From NCBI RefSeq assembly GCF_000003195.3, contig NC_012876.2, positions 46,495,276 to 46,559,275 of the forward strand: 64,000 bases of DNA, written 5' to 3'. Source of the DNA: Sorghum bicolor (lineage: Eukaryota > Streptophyta > Magnoliopsida > Poales > Poaceae). A model generated the notes under the pieces. The model was not told the origin of the DNA and did not search any database. It saw only the letters and a list, made by a program, of their open reading frames with translations. This document shows positions 11,985 through 24,439 of the stretch, piece by piece. Position numbers and translations under genes: made by a program. Each line of letters starts with the position of its first letter. Position 1 is the first letter of the stretch.

Positions 11985-14900
11985 AAAACTAAGTCTACTT
12001 TTGGTAATGATGTTAAGAATACCCAACACATGTCACATTAGATAGTATATTTGATCTATTACTTCAGGAAGGGCAAATTAAGTTGTCACCTAATCAGGTG
12101 ATTTCACCGGCAGAAGAGTTGAAGAAGATCAAATATTGCAAGTGGCATAATGCAACCTCACACAACACCAATGAATGCAAGGTGTTTAGGCAACAATTGC
12201 AATCGGCTATAGAATCTGTGAGAATCAAGTTTGATAATTCTAAAACCCAAAAGTCGATGAAAATTGATCAACATTATTTTCCAACAAACATGTTGGATGC
12301 CAAGGGTAAAACCAAGGTGTTAACATCCGAGGTTGCTGAGAAAAATGTATTGGTGGATCCCCAGCATTAGGTAACTACCGATGACGCAAAAGGCAAAGGT
12401 TTATTGGAGGAAAATAGTAGTTCCAAGAGGCCTACTCGATATGGTGTCGTGATCACCCATAGACGGCGTTAGGATAATTGGCAACAGTGTGAGGATCGGC
12501 ATGGACGTCAGCAAGAAGAGAGGCGTCAGGAAGAGTAGAATCGGCATAAGGATCATTAGGTTTGCCCGTTCTTTGTTCATTGCTAGGAGCGGGGTATCAA
12601 ACTGCTGACTATTGAGGATTGTCCCGAGTGTAATGGTTACCATCGGAATGATCGGTCAAATTAGAGATTTCAGCCTGATGATCGACATTTTAATGGGAAA
12701 ATCAGAGGTAGAGCATCAGTGCATGATCGCCTGGGGGGCAAGTTAAGTATACGTGAAAGGCTTGGCAGGCGTGTCGGTTATTTCCCAAGGAATCAGGAAG
12801 AAATTTAGGAGATGGCCAATGCTAGAGTCCCCGATGAAGAAATATTCTACAGAGATCCCAATATACGCCATGTGGAATCATCTAAAGTTCGTTATCAGTC
12901 GGTTTGGAAGACTAAGCTTCCCCGATGGTGTCCTGAAGGTTTGATAAAGACAAAGAGGAGGAGGATGCAACGTGAGCGCCAGGAGGATTTGTATAGAGAA
13001 GAGAATTCTTCTAAGTCTGAAAATCAGTAGCGGACAGATTACAAGGGTAAAGGTCCATGGACAGATGTTAATATGGTATTCATGTGGCCGATAGAATTCC
13101 TTGCACCCTCTAGTGATGATGAGGAGATCGGCATCTCTGATCAACTAGCTCAGTTGGCACTTGGTCCAATGATGGCTATTTTTGAGAAGCCAACTGATGA
13201 TGAAAGACAACATCTCAAGGCTTTGTTCATTAAGGGCAAGGTTGATGGGCAGCTAGTGTCTAAAATACTCATTGATGGAAGGGGTGCAATTAATATTATG
13301 TCCTATGTAATGTATCAGAAACATGGCAAAGGTGACAAAGATTTGACCAAGACCGATATGATGCTGAAGGATTTTGAGGGCAATGTGTCACCAACTAAAG
13401 GGGCAGTATGCATTGAGTTGACCATCGGCAGCAAAACCTTGCCGATGACGTTTTTTGTCATTAATGGTAAGGGTGCATATAATCTGCTTTTGGGTAGGGA
13501 CTGGATCCATGCCAACTGTTGTGTTCCTTCTACAATGCATCAATTTCTTGTTCGGTGGGTTGGAGACAAGATTGAGGTTGTCCCTGGTGATTCTTCATAC
13601 ATTATTGCTTCGGCAGAGTCAGACACTTATGAGCGAACCAAGTGCATATTAGGAGAAGCTTGGGAGAAAGATTTCCTCTGTGTTGCCGATTATGAGATTC
13701 CACCAATCCAAGCAGTCGGTTCTGATGAAGAGTTTTAATGGATACTTTCTCCGATGATGGAAAGTTAGGACAGGGGTTCAGATCGGCTGATGATTTAGTA
13801 GAAGTAGATATTGGTAATGGTGATAGGCTGAGGCCCACCTTTATTAGTGCTAAGTTAGATTCTAAGTGTAAGCAATAGTTGACCGATTTGTTAAAGGAAT
13901 ATAAAGATTGTTTTGCTTGGGATTATACTGAGATGCTTGGATTAGACCGATCAATCATTGAGCATTGGTGGCCTATCAAATATGGATTTCAGCCACATCA
14001 ACATCCAGCACGCCAATGCAATCCTAATATTCTTGCTGATATTAAGGCTGAAATAACCAAATTGATTGAAGCCATGTTTATTTAGCAGTGTCGGTATGCA
14101 GAATTGATTTTTAATGTTGTCCCTATCTATAAGAAAAATGGAAAACTTTGTGTGAGCATTGATTTTAGGAATCTCAATAAGGCTACACTGATGGACAATT
14201 ATCCAATGCCTGTTGCTGATTTGCTAGTTGATGTTGCAGCTCGGCATCAGATTATTAGTTTTATGGATGACAATGTAGGATACAATCAAATATTCATGGA
14301 TGAAGAGGATATTTCTAAGACTACATTTAGATGTCTAGGTCATGTTAGTTTGTTTGAATGGATAGTCATGACCTTTGGCTTGAAAAATGCCGGTGCTACT
14401 TATCAGAGGGCTATGAATTTTATTTTTCATGAATTAATCGGCACATTAGTGGAGATCTGCATTGATGATGTGGTGGTTAAGTCTAGGGATTTTAAAAAAC
14501 ATCTAGCCCATTTACAAAAGATACTTGAATGCACGAGGAAACATGGTTTAAAGATGAATCCTAGCAAATGTGCATTTGGTGTATCGGTAGGCCAGTTCTT
14601 ATGTTTTATGGTGCATCAGAGGGGGATTGAAATTAGTAGGAGATCTATTGATGCAATCAACAAAGTAGTTGCTCCTATCGATAAGACTGAACTGCACTCA
14701 TTGATTGGCAAAATTAATTTCGTCACGAGGTTCATATCCAATCTGTCAGGAAAGATTAAGGCTTTCAGTCCTTTCCTCAAATTAAAGGCTGATCAGGAGT
14801 TTGTATGGGGAGCTGAATAGCAGTTGGCCCTAGATTAAATTAAGCGATATTTAATAAATCCTCCAGTATTGGTCCCACCCCAACACGAAAAACCCTTCAG

Positions 14901-15330
14901 ATTGTATTTATCAACCGATGATATTGTTATTGGTTCAGCCCTTATTCATGAATTTGAAGGGAAAGAACGTGTCAGTTTATTATTTGAGCAGAAGATTGGT
15001 GGACGCTGAAACAAGGTATTCGGCCATTGAGAAACTATGTTTCTTATATTGCTATCATCCAAATGTACTGTCATATGCAAAGATGATGTGGTCAAATATA
15101 TGTTGTCAATGCTAATTTTAAGTGGTAGAATCGGCAAGTGGATTTTGGCATTATTAGAGTTTGATCTATGTTACAAATCGGCCAAGGAAGTCAAGGGGCA
15201 AGTTATGGCTGATTTTGTCACTCAACATGTAATACAGTGGGATCATTGGAAGTTGCTCCTTGGGCGATTTTCTTTGATGGATCTACATGTGATCAAGAAG
15301 CGGGTATCGGTATTGTGTTGATTTCACCCT
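11985..15330 (+). mobile_element. Element C: truncated Tat-lineage Ty3/gypsy copy
   Basis: Forward-strand copy of the same family as D, covering the gag C-terminus, protease, reverse transcriptase, RNase H and the start of the second RNase H. It has no LTR: the 5' end abuts the A LTR/primer-site region and the 3' end joins the antisense coiled-coil segment of D at about 15330. With D it makes a large inverted repeat. Confidence 0.8.
12048..15330 (+). pseudogene. Tat gag-pro-pol remnant (element C)
   Basis: Order of remnants: gag end with CHHC knuckle (CKWHNATSHNTNEC near 12140), a degenerate basic linker (12370-13070), protease (13073-13738; DGRGAINIM where DGG is expected), then pol beginning at ATG 13738-13740, which overlaps the protease stop TAA by one base. 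RT has SFMDDN and a changed catalytic box, CIDDVV. RNase H and the start of the second RNase H (FFDGSTC near 15270) follow in shifting frames. At least three stops (13876, 14083, 14818) are TAG where D has CAG. No function is expected. Confidence 0.85.
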
Positions 15331-15832
15331 ATTTAAGGCTCTCAGAGGCCAAATCCCTGCCGATGCCGAGGAGATCCTCTTCAAGGCTGCACACTTGGAG
15401 AGTCGTTAGCTCCAGTACCAAAAGGCCACTCAGCGCCTTGCCGATAGAGCCACCCATGCCCAGCTCTCAGAGGAGGTAATGAAAGTGAAATACCTTGACG
15501 ATGAAAAACATAAGAGCATCAGCATTCTACAATCCTCAGGAGAGACTATGAGACAGAAAGTCTCTGACCTATTGGCAAAAAGGGAAACCTTGTTAGCAGA
15601 GCTCAAGCAGGTAGAGGAGGCTCTTTCCCAACCTCAGCAAGAAGAAAGTCAGCTACCTGAAATGATCAAGAGCCTCGAACAAGAGCGAAACATTCAAGCC
15701 CACAAGGCATTGCAGATGAAGAAGCTGAAGCTAGTGGAGGGCTCTACCGATGAAGACATCAAGGAGATAGAAGAAGCCGATCAAATTCGTCTCTGTGCTA
15801 TATCGGTGATCCAAGCCCTGCTGAATGTATAA
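15331..15832 (+). pseudogene. Antisense coiled-coil ORF, C-terminal piece (element D)
   Basis: A forward frame enters from the C/D junction, is broken by one stop (TAG at about 15407) and ends in TAA at 15832. The intact part (118 codons from 15479) is dominated by Lys, Glu, Gln and Leu heptads typical of a coiled coil. It lies opposite to and convergent with D pol, the same arrangement as the spliced antisense genes of E and G, so I read it as the last part of the equivalent gene. The N-terminal part is lost. Confidence 0.65.
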
Positions 15833-15989
15833 GCTTTTCATCGACGGCGTGTTTTGCTCTTTCTTGAAAAACTGTTGACTATTTTGGTCTAGCCGATAGG
15901 ACTGTTATCGGCATCCTTTTGAAACATCGCATTCAGTCCGAGATATAATTTAATCCAGCCGATAGGAATGTCATCGGCACTTTAAGCTT

Positions 15990-18900
15990 TCACGCATCGA
16001 CCCATATGCTTGGGTAATATTTCTTTAAATACTTTCCATTCAATACTCTGGGGAATTCAACTCCTTCGAGAGTTTCCAAAATATAAGCATTACCACGAGC
16101 AGACCGATTTATCCGATAAGGACCTTCCCAATTAGGAGACCATTTGCCAAATTTTGAACTTTTAGTTCCAATCGGTAATACAAGTTTCCACACCAAATCT
16201 CGATTGGCAAACTCTTTAGCTTTTACCTTTTTATCATACCATCTGGCAACTCTCTTTTTATTTTCTTCTATACTTATCAAAGCCTTCAGCCGATGCCCTG
16301 CTAAATCATCTAACTCGTCTTTCAACAAAGTAGCATAGTCATCGGCAGCCAGCTGATCTTGAAAAGATAGTCGCCTAGATCCAGTCTTAATTTCCCATGG
16401 TAGCACTGCATCGTGTCCATACACCAACTAATAAGGTGAAACTTTAGTTGACCCATGACATGCCATTCGATACGACCATAAAGCCTCATTTAACAATGTA
16501 TGCCATCTTCTAGGATTTTCTTCAATCTTTCGTATGATAAGTTTAATAATTCCTTTGTTAGATGCTTCGGCCTGCCCATTGGCTTGAGCATAATAAGGAG
16601 AAGAATTCAACACTTTAATCCTCATACCGATTGCAAATTCATCAAACTCTCCAGATGTAAACATAGTACCCTGTTCGGTAGTAATTGTTTGAGGAATACC
16701 AAATCGGTAAATAATATGCGCTTTCACAAAATCAATCATATTGGCCGACGTAACTTTCTTCAAAGGAATAGCTTCAACCCACTTAGTAAAATAATCAGTG
16801 GCAACTAAGATGAACTTATGCCCTTTACTCGATGGTGGGTAAATCTGGCCGATTAGATCAATAGCCCATCCCCGGAACGGCCAAGGTTTAATAATGGGAT
16901 TCATGGCCGATGCGGGTGCCCTTTGAATATTGCCAAATTTCTGACATCCTTGACACCCTTTGAAATATTTAAAGCAATCCTCGAGTATAGTCGGCCAATA
17001 ATACCCATTTCTCCTGATCATCCATTTCATCTTAAAAGCCGACTGGTGTCCTCCACACACTCCTTCATGGATTTCACCCACCAAACTTTTAGCTTCATCA
17101 TTACCTAAACATTTGTGAAGAACTCCATCTATAGTTCGATAATATATTTCATCCTCGAGGAGCACATACTTGGTAGCTTGAAACCTGATACGTCTCTCAA
17201 CCTTTTTAGATGGATCCTTTAAATAATCAATGATCTCCTTTCTCCAATCATCGACACCGATTGCCGATAACGTGTTTAATATGGGTTGATATCCCGAGGC
17301 ATGCTGAGCCAACCGATTAGCCTCCTCATTATGTAACCGAGGAACATGCTCTAATCGAAAATCCTTGAATTCCTTTAATAGTCGCATACTTTTTTCATAA
17401 TAAGTTATCAGGACTTTGCTTCGGCTTTCGTAACTTCCAGCCAATTGGTTTATGACCAGCATAGAATCCTCGAAGTTTTCAACAGCATCAGCATGAACCT
17501 CTTTTAATATTTCTAACCCCTTGATCAAAGCTTGATACTCAGCTTGATTATTCGTCGACGTGGCAACAATCGGCAAAGAGAACTCATACTTCCTTCCCTG
17601 AGGGGAAATTAGTACTATACCGATTTTCTGCCCCCCGGTCACAGGTAGATCCATCAAAGAAGAGCGTCCAAGGAACAATTTCCAAAGTCTCCACTACACC
17701 GCAATGTTGAGTCACAAAATCGGCCATAACCTGCCCTTTTACTGCCTTAGCCGATTCGTAACGTAGATCAAACTCCGACAGTGCCAAAATCCATTTGCCG
17801 ATCCTATCACTCATAATCGGCATAGACAACATGTATCGGACCACATCATCCTTGCATATAACAGTGCATTCGGCCGACAGCAAATAGTGCCTCAACTTAA
17901 TGAATGAAAAATATAGGCAGAAACATAATTTTTCTATTGCCGAATACCTGGTCTTAGCATCAATCAGTCTTCTACTTAAACAATAAATTACACGCTCCTT
18001 CCCTTCAAATTCTTGAATTAAAGCCGAACCGATGACCAACCCATCGCTAGACAAATATAATCTGAAGGGCTTTCCTTGCTGAGATGGAATTAAAACTGGA
18101 GGATTTGTCAAATAATTCTTGATTTCATCCAAAGCCAACTGCTGCTCTTCTCCCCATACAAACTCTTGATCGGCTTTCAATTTGAGTAAAGGACTGAAAG
18201 CACAAATTTTACCAGACAAATTAGATATAAACCGTCTGATAAAATTTACCTTGCCGATTAAAGACTGGAGTTCAGTTTTGTTGGTAGGAGCAACTATCTT
18301 ATTGATGGCATCAATAGATCTCCTACTAATTTCAATTCCTCTCTGATGCACCATGAAACCAAGAAATTGCCCTGCTGATACACCAAATGCACACTTATTA
18401 GGATCCATTGTTAAACCATGTTTCCTCGTGCATTCCAACACCTTTCACAAATCGGCAAGATGCTTTATGAAATCTCCAGACATAACCACCACATCATCAA
18501 TGTAAATTTCTATCAGCTTGCCGATGAACTCATGAAAGATAAAATTCATAGCCCTTTGATAGGTAGCACCAGCATTTTTCAAACCAAAGGTCATGACTAT
18601 CCATTCAAATAGACCAACATGACCAGGACATCTAAATGCGGTCTTTGGAATATCTTCTTTAGCCATGAATATCTGATTATACCCTACATTGCCATTCATG
18701 AAGCTTATGATCTGGTGTCCAGCCGTAGCATCGACTAGCAAATCGGCAACTGGCATTGGGTAACCATCCATCGGCGTAGCCTTGTTAAGACTTCTGAAAT
18801 CAATGCAGTCTCGAAGCTTCCCATTTTTCTTATAGACTGGGACAACATTGGAAATCCACTCGGCATACCGACACTGCTGAATAAATTTAGCTTCAATAAG

Positions 18901-19224
18901 TTTAGTTATTTCGGCCTTAATATTAGGAAGAATATTAGGATTACATCGGCGGGTTGGCTACTGATGTGGCCGAAATCCGGATTTGATAGGCAACCGATGT
19001 TCAACAATAGATCGGTCTAAACCAGGCATCTCAGTACAATCCCAAGGAAAGCAATCTTTATATTTCTTTAACAAATCGGTTAACTGTTGCTTACACTCAG
19101 AATTTAACTTAGCACTAATAAAAGTAGGTCTTGGTTTATCACCATTACCTATATCTACCTCTACCAAATCATCGGCCCATGTAAACCCCTAGCCTAGTTT
19201 TCCATCATCGGCGAACCTATCCAT
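15990..19224 (-). pseudogene. Tat pol (RT, RNase H, second RNase H, integrase), element D
   Basis: Starts at an ATG (19222-19224) sharing one base with the protease stop. RT: GLFEWIVMTFGLKNAG and the catalytic YIDDVV (about 18500). RNase H 1: about 18100. Second RNase H: FFDGSTC (about 17655), NNQAEYQAL, EDSMLVINQL. Integrase: CQGCQKF zinc-finger end, GWAIDLIGQ, then TEQGTMF where TDNGTQF is usual, and ANGQAEASN. It ends with a GPYRINR-like tail and a stop at 15990. Breaks lie at about 18950, 18440, 17600 and 16428; the second catalytic Asp of integrase is replaced by Glu. Inactive. Confidence 0.85.
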
Positions 19225-22200
19225 TAAAACTCCTCATCAGAACCGATTGCTTGGATCGGTGGAATTTCATAATCGGCAACTTTGAGGAAATCCTTCTCCC
19301 AAATCTCTCCTAAGATGCACATGGTCCTTTCATAAGTATCTGCTTCTGCCGATGCGATGACATAAGAAGAATCTCCTGGGACAATCTGAATCTTGTCACC
19401 TACCCATTGAAGCGAGCATTGGTGCATTGTTGATGGGATGCAACAATTGGCATGGATCTAATCTCTCCCTAGTAGCAGATTGTAAGCACCCTTTCCACTG
19501 ATCACGAAGAAAGTTGTCGGCAAGGTTTTGCTGCCGATGGTTAACTCGACGCATATTGCCCCCTTAACCGGAGACACATTTCCTTCAAAGTCCTTTAGCA
19601 TCATATCGGTCTTGGTCAAATCTTGATCTCCTTTCCCAAGTTTCTGATAGACTGCATATGGCATGATATTAATAGCAGCCCCACCATCAACTAATATCTT
19701 GGTCATCGGCTGCCCATCAACCCCCTTTGACGAATAGAGCTTTAAGATGCTGCCTTTCATCGTCGGCAGGCTTTTCAAAGATAGCCGTCATCGGATCCAG
19801 AGCCAACTGAGCTATCTGGTAGGAAAAATCCAACTCCTCATCATCACTGGACGGCGCAAGGAACTCCATCAGCAACATAAATACCATGTTGACATCTGCC
19901 GATGGCCCTTTTCCTTTAGGATCCGGCTGCTGCTGATCCCCAGATTTGCTAGAGTTCTCTCCTCTACTCAAATCTTCTCATCTTTCACGCTGCAACCTTG
20001 TTTTCTGCGTTCTAGTCAACCCCTCTAGACAGCACTACGGCTATCTTACCGATGGACGACGATTTTCCCTTGACTCCACTCGATAAGTATTAGCATCCCT
20101 ACAAAATATGAACTCATCAGGAACTCGTGCATCCGCCATTTCTTCAAGTTCTTCTTGGCTCCTGGGGAAGTACCCGACACGGTCACCATGTCTGTCATGC
20201 ACACTGAGCCTCCCCCTAATCGGCCCATTAAATCGCCGATCATGAACAAAAGCTCTCCCCCTAATCGGCCCATTAAATCGCCGATCATTGTTTTGATACT
20301 GCCGATTAGGTCTATCATACCGATCGTAACCATTGCACTCAGGGCAGTCTCTAACAGTGGGCAATTTGATGTTCTGTTCCCAACAGTGGATAAAGAACGG
20401 GCAATTCCAATGATCTTTATGCCGATTCCATTCCTGTCGGCGTCTTTCTTCTTCCCGATGATAATCCTCCTGTTGGCGCCGATACCGATATTCACGTTGT
20501 TGCCACGTCTCTCGATGCCTTCTATGAGTTATTACAATGCCAGATCGGGGAGGCCTTCCTGAGCTGGTTCCTTCCTGAATCAGACCTTTGCCTTTAGCAT
20601 CATCAGTAGTAATCTGATGTTGAGGATCCACCGATGCACTTTTTCAGCTGCCTCTGATGTTAAAACCTTGGTCTTTCCCTTAGCATCCAACATATTTGTT
20701 GGGAACGGATGCTGGTCGATCTTCATCGACTTCTAAACTTTGGAATTATCAAACTTAATTCTCCCATATTCTATAGCCGATTGCAGCTGTTGTCTGAAAA
20801 CCTTGCACTCATTCGTGCTGTGAGACGTTGCATTGTGCCACTTGCAGTACTTCATCTTCTTTAATTCTTCAGCCGATGGAATCACATGATTGGGTGATAA
20901 CTTGATTTGCCCTTCCTGAAGTAGAAAGTCAAATATCCTATCGGCCTTGGTGATATCAAATGCAAATTTATCTAGCTCTTTATGCCCAAAATGGCAAGAC
21001 ATCGGCTTCTTATTTTTTACCCACTCTGCCAAGCCGATGACCGGTTCCTCATCAGTGTCTGAGCTTGCTGCCTCATCGACAAATGACACCTTTTTATTCC
21101 ATGCTCTCTTAGGCTCAAAGGGTTTGATATCTTGGTCAGAAATCCTCTGCACCAAGTGACTTAGGCTCTCAAACTCTTGAGAAGCATACTTGTCTCTGAT
21201 ATGTGGCTACAATCTCTGGAAAGCCAAATCAGCTAGCTATCGATCATCTAGAACTAGACTATAGCACTTATTCTTAACCTCTCGCAACCTCTGCACAAAG
21301 CATTCAACCGATTCATCATTGCGTTGCTTCAGCCAGACTAAATCGGTAATCTTCTTCTCATGAACTCCAGAAAAGAAGTATTTGTGGAATTGTTTCTCTA
21401 GATCGGCCCAAGTGATTACTGAGTTGGGAGGTAACGAAATAAACCAAGTAAAAGCCGATCCAGACAAAGATGATGAGAACAAGTGAACCACTAGCTCATC
21501 TCTGTTAGCGGCTTCTCCACATTGGATGATAAACCTATTAACATGTTCCATAGTCGATGTATCGTCCTGTCTAGAAAACTTAGTAAAATCTGGTACCTTG
21601 TACCGATTTGGAAGTGGAATTAAGTCATATGCAGGAGGATACGCAGTCCGATAAGAGTAAGTGTTGACTTTGGGTTTTATCCCAGATTGGTCTCTCATTA
21701 CTTCAGCTATCTTATCGGCCCAATAAGCATTGGCATCTTGCCCATGAGGCGGCTGTGGATCTGGCACCTGCTGATAAGCTTCTACGTGTCTCTGAGGTGC
21801 ACGATCTGCATGGAACATTGTATTAACCATCTGACCACCAATTTGCTGACGAAGATTCATCGGCTGGTTGACCAACCCTTGATTCTGAAACCCAGGTTGG
21901 ATTTGTCCTTGTTGAAACCCTATAGCCTGATGACTCTGTTGAGACATCTGTGGAAAGACAAACTGCCCAGTCCATCCACTGTTGGCATTCATCGGCATAG
22001 GCCCTGCTGACATGTTCCAGGACTTTTTGCCTTGAATTCTGGGGGCATACCATAACCCCACCAGTTGGGAGGAACAGTTCCTGACATTGCCGATGCCAAT
22101 AGAACTGTGGCAAGCTTGATTTGCCCATCTAATGTTGATGGATTGGTTGTCATTGGCGTAGACTGTACATTAGTGATCCCTAATGTGCTTGGAGGAGAAG

Positions 22201-22615
22201 TAGCTTCTGTACCAGCAACGGCTGTAGTAGTCGATGGAGCCGTGACCAATGATGACCCTGGCTGATGATAGGCAGGACCCACATAAGTTGGTGGTACTTG
22301 TCCTTCTTTGAAAGTTGTAGCCACGGCGTTGAAAACTGTATTGGACAGCACACCAGATTGATTGATTAGAGCACGGTTAACAGCAATATCAACCATCTCT
22401 TGCAATTTACCAGGATTGGCTTCAAAAGTTATCTGCCGAGGTGCCGGCAATGCTTCCTTTTGGATCACCTGGCCGCTCCTGTTGATACTAAAGGATTTCA
22501 AGCATAGTTTCTTGTAGTCCTCCATGGCTTTTGCCATAGCTTGCTTCTTCTCATCCCTGAGATTGGCTTCCGTCACGGGGATAACATTCTCCAAGTCAAA
22601 ATCGGTGTTTGACAT
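19224..22615 (-). pseudogene. Tat gag-protease (element D)
   Basis: Probable start ATG at 22613-22615 (MSNTDFDLENV), 22 bases after the primer site. A Gln/Pro-rich stretch is followed by a retrotransposon gag domain (about 21240-21650; VPDFTKFSRQDD, SGSAFTWF, FHKYFF, ECFVQRLREVK), a CHHC knuckle (CKWHNATSHSTNEC, about 20830), an Arg-rich linker (20040-20630) and protease with VDGGAAINIM (about 19680) and GAYNLLLGRD. The frame is broken near 22000, 21230, 20640, 20040 and 19450. Ends at TAA 19224-19226. Confidence 0.85.
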
Positions 22616-22636
22616 GTTGATCTTGATCTTGAATCG

Positions 22637-22654
22637 GTCCCACTGGGCGTGCCA
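22637..22654 (-). promoter_or_regulatory. Primer binding site of element D
   Basis: Reverse strand TGGCACGCCCAGTGGGAC, seven bases inside the 5' LTR end. The TGG start fits a tRNA 3' CCA; I cannot name the tRNA with confidence. Confidence 0.75.
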
Positions 22655-22661
22655 AAAGATG

Positions 22662-23386
22662 TGTTGGTGCAAAAGATGTTCTGCAAACACAAAGGGCTAA
22701 TACCCGATTCAAACGCTAAGGCGTGCCAGCCGATTTGACCTTACAATCGACAAAGGTGGTAACTCAAACACTTTGGTCCCGACAACAGCGATGCTCCAAG
22801 ATGTCACGGCCAAGAGGTGTTCACGCAGAACTCGAGAACACGCTGAGTTTGACTCAACGAATTCCTGAGAACTCGTAGTAAAAGGAAAATATGACAAATT
22901 TGTCGAAAAGTAGATGCCGGAATATGAGTAAAAACTTGTGTTTGATTGATTGAAAGATGGATCATTACATTGCCCTAGGGACTACATTTATACCCTGTCC
23001 AAAGAGCTACAACCAGACACGACTAGGACTCGAATTCCAAATTAAACGGAACCCGTATACAAAATGAATTCTAATAACTAAGGAAAACGCTAAACTATCC
23101 TCCATGATCAATCGGCACCCCATCCCGAGTCAATCGGCAACCCCTGCGCTTTATTCAGAGTCATCGGCAAACTGCCCTTCACAGCCATCGGCAACCATCA
23201 GCATTGGCCATCGGTATTAATGCATCACCACCCTTGGACATAGTTGTATTCAGCTGCTTTTCCATTGGCATCAACCCTCATCGGCAACTCTCCTGTAGAC
23301 TAGTCACTACTTCTCCACCTGCCGATCTACACCTCATTAACTCCGGATGCGTGCCCAAAGATACGTGTCCAAAAACGGTGTCAACA
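22662..23386 (-). repeat. 5' LTR of element D (725 bp)
   Basis: Reverse-strand ends TGTTGACACC and CACCAACA give TG..CA termini with a short inverted repeat. A TATA-like box lies at 22986-22994. The U3 holds a cluster of ATCGGCA-type motifs. Confidence 0.85.
22986..22994 (-). promoter_or_regulatory. TATA box of element D LTR
   Basis: GGTATAAAT on the reverse strand, about 395 bases from the LTR start. Confidence 0.6.
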
Positions 23387-24171
23387 GGGTGAGATATTGG
23401 CATTTTTATTTGGTGGATATATGTGCGCAACCCTCAGTGTAAGAGTTGGTGAAATTTTGGGTGGATGGAGAAAGCATGTTGTGCGCGACTTCTCAGTGTA
23501 AGAGTCGGCTTTTATTTGGTGGGTGCAAGTGAATTCTGAGCTTAGAGGCATGAAACATCTCTCGACAGCGGTCCAAAAGTTTGACCAAACTCAACATAGA
23601 GCAAGCAACATATGTAGAAGGTTTAATCATGAACAAATATTTGGCCATGGTCAGAATAAAGCTTGATCACTCAAGAAACTTGCTATTGAATTTTGCTGTT
23701 TTTCAAAGAAAACACAAGTACTTTGCAAGAACCAGCAATCATCATGTCATCCTACTATATCACATACGTCAATTACTTAGATAAAATGGGGTCCCTATAA
23801 CAAGTATTCATAAATCTCTAGGGATATTAGCTAAGAATAAAAACTATGCAAAAACATATTTGAACATAGGAGACATGTTCGATGGAGTATAAAGGTAAGA
23901 TCATTTTAAACATTTCATTTGAAAATCTTTTTAGGGGAAGAGGGTTTGCACAAACCGAGATTTTTGATTAAATAGTCCTTCCCCCACACTGGTTTTCTTT
24001 CATGTCATGGTTAGTCACAATATATATAGAAAACAAGTGCATAAGAAAAACAAACTTTTTTATTGATAACTTTGAATAGGCACATTACATTGGAAGGGAA
24101 AAAAATTTGAAACATAAATATTGTGAAAAGGAAAAATGTGCTTAAACAAATATTCATGGAGGAGGTGTGGT
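23387..24171. other. Older flanking sequence (locus X), no gene seen
   Basis: AT-rich sequence between D and the X ORF. Two imperfect 27-bp repeats (about 23426 and 23490) share CTCAGTGTAAGAGT. On the reverse strand a G-rich tract (GTGTGGGGGAAGG, near 23980) resembles a polypurine tract, so X may itself be an old retroelement 3' region. No coding frame seen. Confidence 0.5.
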
Positions 24172-24439
24172 CTAAAGATCTTCAACAAGACGACCAACAC
24201 CTAAGGCCTCAATGACCTTTCTAAGTTTAGTATTAAACTTGAAGTGAAACCTATTAACATCATCACTGAGGTTCCTAATCTCAGTGTTCTTTTTCCTCTA
24301 GGTCGTCTTCTAAAACCCGTAACTCAGCACGTAGCCTAGCCTGCTTAGCTAAAATCTTAGCTATGATATAGGGATCATCTTCTTCATCGCTGCTCTCGTA
24401 CTGTCCTGCACGACGCTTGATTGACGGCTGTGGCAAGTG
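24172..24439 (-). pseudogene. Locus X coiled-coil ORF, C-terminal half
   Basis: Continues, after removal of element B and one target copy, from the frame at 59746-59802. It encodes an acidic patch (SSDEEDDPY) and a Leu/Ala/Arg/Glu-rich helix. A stop at 24281-24283 is followed in another frame by open sequence to TAG at 24172-24174 (ending RLVEDL), so one frameshift separates two parts of what looks like a single coiled-coil C-terminus. I do not recognise the protein; it may be an extra ORF of an old retroelement or a host fragment. Confidence 0.45.

Larger units (their letters stand above)
15331..23386 (-). mobile_element. Element D: Tat-lineage Ty3/gypsy copy lacking its 3' LTR
   Basis: Reverse-strand element: 5' LTR 22662-23386, primer site, gag, protease, RT, RNase H, second (archaeal-type) RNase H, integrase, then an opposite-strand coiled-coil ORF at the left end. 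The left end is cut at the junction with C, so the 3' LTR is missing. The extra RNase H and the opposite-strand ORF place it in the Tat lineage. Many frameshifts and stops mark it as inactive. Confidence 0.85.
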
